Part shown: in pieces, positions 24,394 to 32,222 of the stretch | Position numbering within the stretch: position 1 is the stretch's first letter | How the letters are laid out: the number at the start of each line of letters is the position of its first letter | Assembly: GCF_018614055.1 (NCBI RefSeq) | Contig: NZ_JAGGPB010000086.1 | Span: 1-32,222 of the forward strand | DNA length: 32,222 nt | Direction: 5' to 3' | DNA from: Streptomyces sp. ISL-98 | GTDB taxonomy: Bacteria; Actinomycetota; Actinomycetes; Streptomycetales; Streptomycetaceae | Made by a program: the position numbers and the translations under genes | The notes under the pieces: generated by a model | What the model saw: only the letters and a program-made list of their open reading frames with translations | Database searches by the model: none | Told to the model about the DNA's origin: nothing

Positions 24394-25193
24394 CGCGATC
24401 CCGTCCTCGCCGTCAGACCACCGGTGTGTACCGCGCTGAGCAGTCGACGGCCCTTCAGCGCCAGTTCAATCTCGAAGCGCGTCCTTGGGCTTTGCAGTGT
24501 CGGCCCGAAGAGCCTCTCGATCTGGCGCATCCGGTAGCGCACGGTCTGAGGGTGTAGACCGAGTGCCTGGGCTGCCGCGGCAACTCCCCTGCCTTCCAGC
24601 CACGCCAGCAGCGTCTCAGCCAGCTGCGCCTCCCGCCGGGACGTCAGACCGGCCAAGGGCCTGAGGTGCAGGGCCGCCATGGTGCGGAGGAGGAATTCGT
24701 CCTGCAGCAACAACAGGCCGGACAGGTGGTCGTGTACATGGACGACTCCGGCGTGGCCGTTCGCGGAGGTCAGCTCCAGGAGACGGCAGGCCCACCTGTG
24801 TGAGTGGTGGGCCTCACGGCGCGGCACCACCGGGCCGACCGCGACCCTGTGGTGCTCCAGTCCACGCCGAAGGAGCCGCGTGTTGCCCTTGGGGTCCGGC
24901 AGGAGCAGACACAGCACGTCGCCCCTCGCGCCGGTGAGTATGCCCGGCGCGATCGTGAGCGGCCGGTGCGCCGCGTCCACCGGCGCCACGGCTATGGCCT
25001 GGACCGTATCGGGGAGAATCCATCCCGCGAGGTGAGCCAGCCGCGCAACCGTCGTCTCGTCGGGGGGCGGGTAACTCACCAGGGCTTCGAAGAGGTCGGT
25101 AGGCCCGACCGGTCGTATGTCTGTCACGAGGCAGCGATTCCCAGGCGGATGCCGCGCAGAACGGCGAGGGGAGGTGCCTCGGGGGTGCCTCAT
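24390..25193 (-). CDS. PucR-type helix-turn-helix regulator
   Basis: 267 residues if read from the ATG at 25193, which overlaps the response-regulator stop (ATGA); a GTG at 25127 (VTDIRPVGPTDLF) is the alternative start. The C-terminus is a PucR/CdaR DNA-binding domain: LAETLLAWLEGRGVAAAAQA, LGLHPQTVRYRMRQIERLFG, then LQSPRTRFEIELALKGRRLL. The N-terminal ~150 residues resemble the sensing half of these regulators but no ligand site can be named. It probably works in the same circuit as the kinase and response regulator. Confidence 0.8.
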   Translation of the reverse strand: MRHPRGTSPRRSARHPPGNRCLVTDIRPVGPTDLFEALVSYPPPDETTVARLAHLAGWILPDTVQAIAVAPVDAAHRPLTIAPGILTGARGDVLCLLLPDPKGNTRLLRRGLEHHRVAVGPVVPRREAHHSHRWACRLLELTSANGHAGVVHVHDHLSGLLLLQDEFLLRTMAALHLRPLAGLTSRREAQLAETLLAWLEGRGVAAAAQALGLHPQTVRYRMRQIERLFGPTLQSPRTRFEIELALKGRRLLSAVHTGGLTARTGSR

Positions 25194-25897
25194 GCCGATT
25201 CGTCGGGCCCCCCACCGGGGAATGGCGACGGGAGGTGGGAGAGGGGTTGGTCGAGCAGTCCCGCGGTGCAGGCGAGGGTGGCTGCCTGCACCCGATTGCT
25301 GACGCCCAGCTCGCGCATGAGCTGACTCACTTCCGCCTTCACCCGCGACTCGGAGAGGCCGACTGCGGCCCCGATCTGCGCGTTGGAGCTGCCGTGGGCG
25401 AGCAGAGCGAGAATGTGCCGGTGGTTCCTGGGCAGCGCGTTCAGCTGGACCTGCGCCTGGGTGGCCCGGACGGCGGTGGAGCTGTTGTACCGCTCGATGA
25501 GTCTGCGGGTCATCGACGGCGAGACCAGCGCGTCGCCGGCGGCTACCGTGTGGACGGCGGCGATCAGGTCACGAGGGGCGATGTCCTTGAGGATGAAGCC
25601 GTCGGCGCCGGCGTTGAGCGCCTCGTGCAGATGCTCATCGAGCGCGAAGGCCGTGAGGATGATGACGCGGGGATGCCTGGGGAGACTGACCAATCGGCGG
25701 GTGGCCTCAACCCCGTCGACGTTCGGCATCCTGATGTCGATGATGACGATGTCGGGTCGGTGGACCCTCACGGCTTCCAGCACCTGCGAACCGTCGGCGG
25801 CCTGGCCGACCACGGTGATGTCGTCAGAGGCTTCGAGCACCAATCGGATCCCTTCTCGCACCATTGCCTCGTCGTCGACGAGAAGGACGCGGATCAT
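25190..25897 (-). CDS. NarL-type response regulator
   Basis: 235 residues from ATG 25897 (MIRVLLVDDEAMVREGIRLV). Receiver domain with acidic pocket D8/D9, phospho-acceptor Asp54 in IVIIDIRMPNVDG, the Thr of ILTAFALD and Lys in GFILKDIAP. The C-terminal domain is LuxR-like (LPRNHRHILALLAHGSSNAQ, IGAAVGLSESRVKAEVSQLM), with the usual T-x-R-E entry replaced by R-N-H-R. It lies downstream of its kinase, overlapping it by 74 bp, and is coupled to the PucR gene. The divergent secreted protease and phospholipase genes are likely targets by position. Confidence 0.9.
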   Translation of the reverse strand: MIRVLLVDDEAMVREGIRLVLEASDDITVVGQAADGSQVLEAVRVHRPDIVIIDIRMPNVDGVEATRRLVSLPRHPRVIILTAFALDEHLHEALNAGADGFILKDIAPRDLIAAVHTVAAGDALVSPSMTRRLIERYNSSTAVRATQAQVQLNALPRNHRHILALLAHGSSNAQIGAAVGLSESRVKAEVSQLMRELGVSNRVQAATLACTAGLLDQPLSHLPSPFPGGGPDESA

Positions 25898-27233
25898 GTG
25901 GTTGTCCAATCGTTGGAATGCTTGCGGACAAGTGGAAGCCCCCGTCTGGTGTCGCATCGGCGAGCAGGACGCCACCGGTTTGTGTGACGCGCTCGCGCAT
26001 GCCGCGCAGGCCGTAGCCGCTGCCGAGAGAGCGCGCGGCCGCATCTCCCTGGGCCGCCTTGGGGCCGTTGCGGACAACGACTTCCAAGAGATGCGGGCGT
26101 GCGACGACGGCAACGTCGATCTCTGCCCCGTGTGCGTGGCGGATGGCGTTCGAGATCCCCTCCTGAATCACGCGGTAGGCGGTGCGATTCGCCGCCGAGC
26201 CGGCGTGCAAGATCTCTCCGGTCATCCGCCAGGTGACCCTGGCCCCCGCCTGCTGCGTCCGGTCCACGAGTTCCTGCACTTCGCGTCGCCATGTTTCGTC
26301 GGCCATCTGGTCGGACATGCCGTCCGTCGCGTTGGGATCGGATCGGAGCAGGTCAAGCAAGTCGCGGAGTTCGGCCATGCCTTGGCGTCCGAGATCACCG
26401 ATCAGGGCGGCCGTGCACGTCACTTCGGGCGCGCCCGACGAACGCACTTCGAGAGCGCCTGCCTGAATGATCATCAGTCCCACATAGTGGGCCACCCCGT
26501 CATGGAGATCCCTGGCGAAGCGGGCGCGTTCCTCCAGGCGGGCATTGGATGCCGAGAGCCGCTGCTCACGCTTGAGGCGATGTGCGTGGTCCTTGATGAT
26601 CCCGATGTGCAGGCGATGGGTGCGTACGGTCGCCGCAATCAGCACGGGCAGCACGATCGTCGGCAGGATGTACATCTTCACGGTGAATGTCACCAGCGCC
26701 GGGAAGGGAAGCGGCGGCGCCAGAGCCAGGGTCGGCAGGGGGACGAAGACCGGCACCGCGGCGCCGGCCATCGCCGTGAGCGCAGCCCAACCCGGACGTC
26801 CCCGGGTCACGAGCGTGTACAGAGCGATGGGATAGAGGAAGGGGCTGCCGCGCTGCAGCCACAACTCGACGATCGCCAAGACAGCGGGTATGAGAGGCCA
26901 TCGGCGGCGCAAGGCCAGTGCCAGGGATGCCAGAACCGAGACCACGATGATCAGCAGACGAAGGTTGCCGACAGGAATCACCGCCGCGTATTTCGGGTCG
27001 GCGGCAGCCAGCGCGGGCAGGAGGATCAGCTGTACGAAGAGGGTGTAGGCGGTTACGGCGACCGTCAGCACCGCGTCATAGGCAAGGGTGCGGCGCTTTG
27101 GGCGCACTGCCACACCCAGCCGCCTGTGGCCGCCGCTGTCGGGCCTCAGGGACCGAGTGAACATGTCCCACACACCGACTGCGCCAAAGGCGCGCTGATA
27201 CCGCGGTCCGGCCGCTTGGCTCTGGTCGAACAT
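25824..27233 (-). CDS. Membrane sensor histidine kinase (NarL/DesK type)
   Basis: 469 residues; ATG 27233 with AGGTAACGA just before it. Residues ~50-205 contain five or six membrane helices (AVLTVAVTAYTLFVQLILLP, LRLLIIVVSVLASLALALRR, TIVLPVLIAATV). A coiled segment leads to the HisKA_3 box FARDLHDGVAHYVGLMIIQ (His244), then the ATPase N box VIQEGISNAIRHAHG and G box GSGYGLRGMRERV. The sequence after FHLSASIP is basic and untypical (PSRRRRGNGARRDPIGARSL) and makes the long overlap with the regulator. A stop in another frame at 25894 would give an ATGA junction, so a small indel near the end is possible. The signal is unknown; membrane stress or lipid state is common for this class. Confidence 0.85.
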   Translation of the reverse strand: MFDQSQAAGPRYQRAFGAVGVWDMFTRSLRPDSGGHRRLGVAVRPKRRTLAYDAVLTVAVTAYTLFVQLILLPALAAADPKYAAVIPVGNLRLLIIVVSVLASLALALRRRWPLIPAVLAIVELWLQRGSPFLYPIALYTLVTRGRPGWAALTAMAGAAVPVFVPLPTLALAPPLPFPALVTFTVKMYILPTIVLPVLIAATVRTHRLHIGIIKDHAHRLKREQRLSASNARLEERARFARDLHDGVAHYVGLMIIQAGALEVRSSGAPEVTCTAALIGDLGRQGMAELRDLLDLLRSDPNATDGMSDQMADETWRREVQELVDRTQQAGARVTWRMTGEILHAGSAANRTAYRVIQEGISNAIRHAHGAEIDVAVVARPHLLEVVVRNGPKAAQGDAAARSLGSGYGLRGMRERVTQTGGVLLADATPDGGFHLSASIPTIGQPHDPRPSRRRRGNGARRDPIGARSL

Positions 27234-27525
27234 TCGTTACCTGCTTCTCTGCCGGGCTGGCCAAGGCGTCGTAGTGAGTCATTCACCTGATGAATACGCA
27301 GGCTTCGGCAGCGAGTTCAGAAGAACGGCGTTTTTAGAAAATTTGCACAAACGCGCTCCTCATCGCTGAACGATCTGGGAGCGCCGAGTCAGTTACCACC
27401 TCCGCCGGTCGTCACGTGGCAGATACGTCTCGTGGTGGATTCCGCAGACGATCGTTGGCCGTTGACTTCAGTCAACCGGCAGGCGAGCGCAACGCTCGTC
27501 AGCCTTCGATCGACTGGAGGAATAC
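27234..27525. promoter_or_regulatory. Divergent promoter region with AT-rich patch and 7-2-7 palindrome
   Basis: About 290 bp between the kinase gene and the secreted protease gene. It has an AT-rich patch at 27331-27345 (TTTTTAGAAAATTTG), striking in this GC-rich context, and a perfect inverted repeat GTTGACT-tc-AGTCAAC at 27461-27476, 50 bp ahead of the protease ATG. The palindrome is a candidate site for the response regulator or PucR protein. GGAGGAAT precedes the protease ATG. Confidence 0.5.
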
Positions 27526-28575
27526 ATGCGCGGAGGAAAACGATCAATTCGGCGCTCTCGGACGCACAAGGGCGTCAGGGCTGCCGTTCTGACGCTGGCC
27601 ATCGGCGGTGTGTCAGCGGGGGTGTTCAGCGCGGCGCACGGTGCTGTTCCGCTGATTGTCGGAGGGCAGCAGGCGCCGAAAACATACCCCTTCATGGGGT
27701 CTTTGCAGCAGGCCGGCAAACATGTCTGTGGCGCCACACTGATCAACTCAAGGGTCATGGTCACGGCACAGCACTGTGTCCAGGGCATGTCTTCGCCGGG
27801 AGCCTTGACGGTACGCATCGGATCGAATGATCGCTCAAGCGGCGGCACCGTGGCTCAAGTCGCCGAAGTGGTGACACCCGGGTCCTCGTCAGACATACGA
27901 GGTGCGGACATCGCACTCCTGAAGCTGTCCAGGGAAGTGCCGAACTCTCCGGCCGAAATAGCATCCGCCAAGTCCGGGAACGGCGCGCCACTGCATCTGA
28001 TCGGCTGGGGGCAGAGCTGCCCCGAGAGGGGCTGTGAGCAGGAACCGCCCCGCACTCTCAAGGAATTGACCACGCCGCTCCAGCCCGACAGCGCCTGCCA
28101 GGAGATCGTTCCGGGCAGGGAACTGTGCGTCGGCGGCACCCGGACCGACACCGCCTGTTTTGGCGACTCGGGCGGGCCCGCGCTGGTCGATGCGGATGAC
28201 AGATTGCAATTGGTGGGCGCCACAAGCCGCGCGGGAGGCAAGAGCGCCACCTGTGGCGTCGGCAATGTGATCTACACCGACGTCACAGCCTTTCGTGAGT
28301 GGATCGACAAGAACGATGGCCCGCCCGGCAGTTCGGATGGTGCCAGGCCCCATGGCAGGCCGGGCAGCCGCATTCCTGGCGTCGGTTCCGGGTTCCCGAG
28401 GTTCCCGGGTAGGCCCGGCATCGGGTCCGGTATCCCCGGTATCGGTTCTGGTGGTCGAGGTATCGGCCCTGGTATTCCCGGTATTGGCTCCGGTATCCCG
28501 GGCATCAGTTCCGGTGGTCCGGGCATTGGCCCTGGTTTCCCGGTCGGTCCGGGCATTGGGCCTGCTATTCCGTGA
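27526..28575 (+). CDS. Secreted trypsin-like serine protease (S1) with Gly-Ile/Pro repeat tail
   Basis: 349 residues. A basic start and hydrophobic core (VLTLAIGGVSAGVFSAAHG) form a signal peptide; the mature enzyme begins IVGG at residue 44 after only about four pro-residues. The catalytic triad is visible: His83 in VTAQHC, Asp128 in GADIALL, Ser215 in CFGDSGGP. Cys68/84 and later cysteines fit S1 disulfides. The specificity-pocket region reads TDTAC, so trypsin-like preference is possible but not certain. From ~285 to the end there is a repetitive tail of G-I-G/P-x units (GIGSGIPGIGSGG and GIGPG blocks) ending GIGPAIP, probably flexible and extracellular. It is followed at 54 bp by the phospholipase-like gene, with a small hairpin (28583-28605) between. 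Confidence 0.9.
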   Translation: MRGGKRSIRRSRTHKGVRAAVLTLAIGGVSAGVFSAAHGAVPLIVGGQQAPKTYPFMGSLQQAGKHVCGATLINSRVMVTAQHCVQGMSSPGALTVRIGSNDRSSGGTVAQVAEVVTPGSSSDIRGADIALLKLSREVPNSPAEIASAKSGNGAPLHLIGWGQSCPERGCEQEPPRTLKELTTPLQPDSACQEIVPGRELCVGGTRTDTACFGDSGGPALVDADDRLQLVGATSRAGGKSATCGVGNVIYTDVTAFREWIDKNDGPPGSSDGARPHGRPGSRIPGVGSGFPRFPGRPGIGSGIPGIGSGGRGIGPGIPGIGSGIPGISSGGPGIGPGFPVGPGIGPAIP

Positions 28576-28629
28576 ACAACTTCCACCTCCGTCATCGCGA
28601 GGTGGATTCGAAGAGAAGGAAAAGGTGTA

Positions 28630-29583
28630 ATGAACCACAAGCGGACATCAAAGAATCGGCCGAAGTGGCTTGCCGCGTCCGGGGCGGCAGCTGTCGTAGC
28701 CGCAGTTGCCCTGTCGCCCGTTGGTTTTGCCAACGAACCCGCCAGTACCCCACGCGGGGCGGCTGAGGCTCAAGCGGAGGTTGACTGCGAACCGGGCGCA
28801 GACTCGAAGCCCGGTGGTGCGAAGCCGGCCCCCGTGGAGCCGGCCCCCGCGGAACCCGACGCCACGGAGCCGGAGAGCGTGGAGCCGGCCCCCGCAGAGA
28901 CGGCCCCCGCGGAGCCCGATGTCACGGTGCCGGAGAGCGTGGAGGCGGACGCCGCGGTGCCGGACGCCGTGGAGCCGGAGAGCGCGGAGGCGGACGGTCT
29001 ACTGAGCGGGGCTGCCGACTGTGCCAGCGACCCGAAGTACGGTGAGTGGACGGGCGGTGACCCTTCAGGCCGGAAGCCCGGCCGTCAGGGTCGGGCACTC
29101 GACTTCAACTCCGGGCCTGGCGCACCCTCGGCAGGGTATCCCGGAGCGGCGCTCTCCAAGAGTCTCTACCTCAAGATCGCGCGCATGGACAATGCCTCGT
29201 TCGTAGAGATGCGGAATCGGGTGCTTCAGCTGGATCCGGCTGATCCGGTGAATGCCCGTCTGCAGCGCAGCTTCTACGCCAATGGGTGCACGGGAGTCCC
29301 TATGCGGGCAGTTTCACAGCAGACGCTCGATGCCTGCCTTCAGCACGACTTCCGGTACACCGTGGGCCCCAACGTCATGACGGGGCCGGCGGTCAAGGCG
29401 GACAGGGACGCCGCCAATAGGCAGCTTGGGGAGAACATCGGCGGAAAGACCGGAACGGTGGCGGAGTATCTGACCTGGGCCGTGGGGTCGTGGTTCTACG
29501 AGCCGACACCCCAGGCAGGCAGGGTGATAAGTGGCATCTTCGGGGTGGCCGGAGAGCGGGGTAGCGGTCGCGTGCCACGCTGA
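28630..29583 (+). CDS. Secreted phospholipase A2-like protein with acidic repeat region
   Basis: 317 residues; AAGGAAAAGGTG precedes the ATG. Signal peptide with core AASGAAAVVAAVALSPVGFA. Residues ~50-122 are a Pro/Ala/Glu repeat (VEPAPAEP, EPESVEPAPAE, VPESVEAD), highly acidic. The last ~130 residues resemble prokaryotic (group XIV) phospholipase A2: ASFVEMRNRVLQLD, Cys220 in ANGCTG, then LDACLQHDFRYTVG with the His239-Asp240 dyad and Cys236, followed by ADRDAANRQLGENI carrying the second Asp (258 or 260). Streptomyces enzymes of this family cleave the sn-2 ester of phospholipids outside the cell. Asparagine replaces none of the key residues I can see, so activity is plausible. The acidic region could be a pro-part removed by the neighbouring protease; that is inference. 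Confidence 0.75.
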   Translation: MNHKRTSKNRPKWLAASGAAAVVAAVALSPVGFANEPASTPRGAAEAQAEVDCEPGADSKPGGAKPAPVEPAPAEPDATEPESVEPAPAETAPAEPDVTVPESVEADAAVPDAVEPESAEADGLLSGAADCASDPKYGEWTGGDPSGRKPGRQGRALDFNSGPGAPSAGYPGAALSKSLYLKIARMDNASFVEMRNRVLQLDPADPVNARLQRSFYANGCTGVPMRAVSQQTLDACLQHDFRYTVGPNVMTGPAVKADRDAANRQLGENIGGKTGTVAEYLTWAVGSWFYEPTPQAGRVISGIFGVAGERGSGRVPR

Positions 29584-29599
29584 CGCCCATGACAGGGCC

Positions 29600-29631
29600 G
29601 GGCAGGGCGAGACGACCGTCTCGCCCTGCCC
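29600..29631 (+). terminator. Terminator after the phospholipase-like gene
   Basis: Perfect 14-bp stem GGGCAGGGCGAGAC / GTCTCGCCCTGCCC with a 4-base loop, 17 bases after the stop codon. Confidence 0.8.
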
Positions 29632-29719
29632 AGTCTCGCTGTTGTACCGCCGGTCGGGCCAGAGAGCGCGTCCATCTCATCCTGACGCTGGTGTTCGCCT
29701 ACGCGTAACGCGATGCGAC

Positions 29720-29914
29720 ATGAAGATCCTGATCAGCGCCGACATGGAAGGCGCCACCGGCGTGACCTGGCCGGCCGATGTGCTGCCCGGCACGCCCCAG
29801 TGGGAGCGCTGCCGGTCCATGTTCACCTCCCATGTGAACGCGGCGGTGCTCGGCTTCGACGACGACGGCGCCGATGAGGTGCTCATCATTGAGCCTTTTC
29901 AGGCTGGCCACTGA
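29720..29914 (+). pseudogene. D-aminopeptidase (M55, DppA-like), N-terminal fragment
   Basis: Starts MKILISADMEGATGVTWPAD, where Asp8 and Glu10 are the first metal ligands of the DppA/M55 zinc D-aminopeptidases, followed by WERCRSMFTSHVNAAVLGF and DDDGADEVLII. The family next has N-D-x-H, the third ligand; instead the sequence turns to EPFQAGH and a stop, at a junction near 29888 with an insertion sequence. Only ~57 of about 270 residues remain, so it is inactive. Confidence 0.8.
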
Positions 29915-30317
29915 TCGGGTGACGCCGGTGAGGTGGGGAGGGACAGTGGCTGCAACGCACGAGGCTCCCGTGCCGTTGGGGGAGGTGTTCGAAGTCTCAA
30001 CCCATCGGCACAGGAGCCTCGTTGGTTCCCCATCCTGCCGCACTCGACCTGCCTCACACCCTGGTCGAGTGGGTCACCATGCTCATCGTCACCCGTGAGG
30101 GCGACCGACGGTGCAAGCTCCCGCCGCACCAGCGTGCGCTCGTCGCTCTCGTGTACCTGCGGCGCCATGACACCCTCGCCCGCATCGCAGCCGGCTTCGG
30201 GTTATCCGTCGGCACCGCCCACGCCTACGTCACCGCCGTCACCGGCCTGCTCGCCGACCGCGCCCCGGGCCGAGCAGAGCGAGCGGGCGGCACTTACGGT
30301 CTTGGGGGAAATTGAGC
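29889..30317 (+). mobile_element. IS5-type element, 5' part with N-terminal transposase fragment
   Basis: A frame from 30022 (MVPHPAALDLPHTLVEWVTM) to 30315 holds the N-terminal helix-turn-helix domain of an IS5-type transposase (LPPHQRALVALVYLRRHDTL, ARIAAGFGLSVGTAHAYVTA). After LLADRAPG the match ends and the element abuts the end of the next insertion sequence at about 30318, so the DDE domain is missing. The left border is at the truncated aminopeptidase. Confidence 0.65.
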
Positions 30318-30485
30318 TTCGGGCGTGCTGGCCTGGCGGCTCGGCTGGTGGGTGATCAGCGGGCGGTGTCGCGGACGAGGACGAGTTCGGTGCTCGTCCG
30401 GCGGTGGGTGGCACGCTGCGCGGATCGGTCGGAGACGAGCGAGGCGATCGCGAGATGGGTCTCGGCGTAGGTATCGCGGCGTCCG
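30318..30485 (-). repeat. 168-bp inverted repeat, copy A (3' end of IS5-type element)
   Basis: Identical over 168 bases, in reverse complement, to 32033-32200. It covers the last 130 bases of the transposase gene plus the outer end of the element. Confidence 0.9.
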
Positions 30486-31333
30486 GTGAATCGGCGCAGG
30501 GGTGCCCACTGGCGGAGCTCGGCGTTGGTGTGTTCCACACAGATCCTCGCCGAGGACTGCCGCCGCCGTGTCTCGCGCCAGGCGTGCTTGTCACCGTCGC
30601 ACGCCTCGTCCTTGGGCTTCTTCGGCGGGGCGCTGACCTGGCCGGGGAACTCTTTGGCCAGCCCGAGGTAGCCGGAATCGACCTTCGCCTTCACGCCGGT
30701 ACGGGTGCGGAACTGCTCGGCGATGCCCTCGGTGCGCACGGCGGTCTGGTCGTGCATCCGGCCGGGGCGGACCAAGCCGGACAGCAGCAGGCGGCCCTGG
30801 CCGTCGCTGAACGTGGTGGTCTTGATGGTGTTCTGCTTGCGTTTGCCGGAGACGAACGCCCGGCGCCCGGGGCGGTCGGCCTGCGGGCGGCGGACCTGGG
30901 TCTCGGCCCCGTCGAGCCGCAGCTCGACGCCCTCCGCCTCGGCATAGGCGAAGACGTCCTCCAGTGTCTTCAGCCGCAGGCCGGGCCGGTCGGGCACGGC
31001 GAAACCACGGGCTGCCAGCAGCGGGCGGACCTGGCGGATGGCCGCGGAGACAGTGGAGCGATCCACCTCGAAGAGCTCGGCGAGCACCACGTGCGGCAAC
31101 TGATGGCGCAGATGGACCAGGGTGACAAGCAGCCGATCGAGGAAGACCAACTTGGGCTTCCGGCCGGCACCCTCCGCCCGCCGACGCTCCCCGCCCCGGG
31201 CCTCGCGGAGCGCAGACTGCCGCGCGGCCTCCCACGCACTGGCGAGCTCGGCGAACAACTCGCCGAAAAGTGCGCGTGAGACACCGGACAGGGCAGGATG
31301 GGAACAGGCCGCACGGGCCCAGGTCAGCTTCAC
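30356..31333 (-). mobile_element. IS5-type transposase, apparently full length
   Basis: 325 residues from GTG 31333 (VKLTWARAACSHPALSG). N-terminal helix-turn-helix (HVVLAELFEVDRSTVSAAIR), then a DDE catalytic domain: first Asp in VELRLDGAETQVRR, second in KAKVDSGYLGLAKE, Glu in RICVEHTNAELRQW followed by L-R-R-F. The stop at 30356 is followed within 40 bp by the element end at ~30318. No frame break is seen, so it may be active. A 168-bp inverted copy of its 3' end lies at 32033-32200. Confidence 0.85.
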
Positions 31334-31410
31334 AACTCACCCAACCCGTGCGGCCCTTCTCATGTCACGGCCCGACCGGGACGATCACCGTGTCCGCCGA
31401 GGCCGTAAAG

Positions 31411-31959
31411 TTACCCGGCCTGAATCGCGTCGGCCGGGACCTCAAAGATGATCGTGAGTCCGTCGCGCTCGTTCCCCTGCTCTCCGACGCGCGTGAAGCC
31501 GAAGCCCTCGATGGAGGCCAGGGAGGCGGTGTTGTCGGATCCGATCCTGGCGCGCACGGTCCTGACACCGGGTTCGGCGGCGGCCCTGACGAGCAACGCC
31601 CTCAGCATGGCGCGGGCATAGCCCTGGCGGCGGTACCCGGGCACGACGGTATAGCCAACCTCGACCATGCCGACCTCGTCCGGCGGCCCGTGGAACCCGG
31701 CGTCGCCAACGACGACCCCGTCCGGCTCGGACACCGCGGCCCGCGTGATCCAGGGCGCGGCAGAGGGGTCCTTGGCGAGCTGGTCGGCGCGGTAGCCGAA
31801 GATCCAGCGGGCTCGCTCACCGACGAAGTGTTCGTCAAGGGCGACCCCGGCCTCGGCGCTGCCGCCGGCGAGGTCACCGTCGGCAAGCGCCCGCAGTGTC
31901 TTTGCGCTGAGCTCGACGAAGCGGACGCGTTTGGGGGTGGAGAGAGGTTCGTTGTTCAT
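31411..31959 (-). CDS. GNAT acetyltransferase (RimJ/RimL-like)
   Basis: 182 residues from ATG 31959 (MNNEPLSTPKRVRFVELSAK); the longer open frame upstream enters the insertion-sequence copy and is not family-like. The acetyl-CoA core is clear: GMVEVGYTVVPGYRRQGYAR with the R-R-Q-G-Y-A loop, then RARIGSDNTASLASIEGFGF, the Asn-rich strand typical of RimJ/RimL or small-molecule acetyltransferases. Length is usual. The substrate is unknown. It stands alone between a full insertion sequence and an inverted IS end, an arrangement like cargo of a composite element. Confidence 0.85.
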   Translation of the reverse strand: MNNEPLSTPKRVRFVELSAKTLRALADGDLAGGSAEAGVALDEHFVGERARWIFGYRADQLAKDPSAAPWITRAAVSEPDGVVVGDAGFHGPPDEVGMVEVGYTVVPGYRRQGYARAMLRALLVRAAAEPGVRTVRARIGSDNTASLASIEGFGFTRVGEQGNERDGLTIIFEVPADAIQAG

Positions 31960-32032
31960 CGCGGTGATGCTCACCCAGAGCCGGAGAGCTGTCCACCGCT
32001 TTACGGCCTCGGCGGACATGGTGACGGCCACA

Positions 32033-32200
32033 CGGACGCCGCGATACCTACGCCGAGACCCATCTCGCGATCGCCTCGCTCGTCTCCGACCGATCCGCGC
32101 AGCGTGCCACCCACCGCCGGACGAGCACCGAACTCGTCCTCGTCCGCGACACCGCCCGCTGATCACCCACCAGCCGAGCCGCCAGGCCAGCACGCCCGAA
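32033..32200 (+). repeat. 168-bp inverted repeat, copy B (IS5-type 3' end only)
   Basis: Perfect reverse-complement copy of 30318-30485. Only the 3' end of the transposase and the element edge are present; the rest of the element is absent. The border towards the acetyltransferase is at 32033, and the last 22 bases of the window are outside it. Confidence 0.9.
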
Positions 32201-32222
32201 TGACCTCTCGCAGTGAAGGTTG

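Noticed and set aside
25383..27290. 635-codon plus-strand frame
   Set aside because: Antisense to the response regulator and histidine kinase, whose motifs are unmistakable.
28370..28570. Repeat array as CRISPR
   Set aside because: The repeats are short, imperfect coding triplet units (Gly-Ile/Pro) inside a protease gene, without spacers.

Overview
The window looks like part of a Streptomyces chromosome or a close relative. It is very GC-rich, genes use mostly G or C at third codon positions, GTG and TTG starts occur, and the gene families are typical of that group: PucR and XRE-TPR regulators, NarL/DesK-type two-component systems, a GGDEF protein, and secreted trypsin-like and phospholipase A2-like proteins. 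The density of truncated genes and transposase fragments suggests a flexible accessory region such as a chromosome arm or an old mobile-element landing site. No rRNA, tRNA or CRISPR array was seen. The first ~160 bases are cytosine-rich low-complexity sequence and look like a contig end.

Layout. (1) 0.5-4.7 kb: an acetyltransferase-like gene with a cysteine tail, a phospholipase-D-like nuclease gene, and, converging on it, a three-gene minus-strand operon joined by ATGA overlaps: a small protein, a HEPN-like protein with six CxxC pairs, and a frameshifted tyrosine recombinase. (2) 5.1-7.7 kb: a secreted serine hydrolase whose 3' end is replaced by a truncated IS1182-type transposase. (3) 7.8-10.1 kb: a two-gene operon for a beta-strand-rich protein that may have an aerolysin-type fold and a beta-propeller protein, closed by a strong terminator. 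(4) 10.7-13.5 kb: a FAD monooxygenase overlapping a membrane protein with a dihydroorotate-dehydrogenase-like front half, with a TetR-type palindrome upstream. (5) 13.6-14.9 kb: IS701-type and Tn554-type debris. (6) 14.9-19.2 kb: a conserved hypothetical gene and a minus-strand set resembling cargo of actinomycete integrative elements (membrane protein end, small protein, P-loop kinase, small protein, GGDEF protein, ASCH stub). (7) 19.2-20.3 kb: remains of four genes abutted to each other. (8) 20.4-23.2 kb: an XRE-TPR regulator, a small ORF and an ECF-sigma-like protein carrying its own zinc anti-sigma motif and a membrane segment. (9) 23.2-29.6 kb: a minus-strand chain of histidine kinase, response regulator, PucR regulator and an unknown protein, divergent from a secreted S1 protease and a secreted phospholipase A2-like protein. 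(10) 29.7-32.2 kb: a truncated D-aminopeptidase, two IS5-type elements (one partial), an acetyltransferase, and a 168-bp perfect inverted copy of one IS end.

The most interesting units are the HEPN/CxxC/recombinase operon, the kinase-regulator-protease-phospholipase locus, and the possible pore-former/propeller pair. At least six reading-frame breaks can each be repaired by one base in a short G/C run. They may be assembly errors rather than true mutations, so 'pseudogene' here means broken as read.
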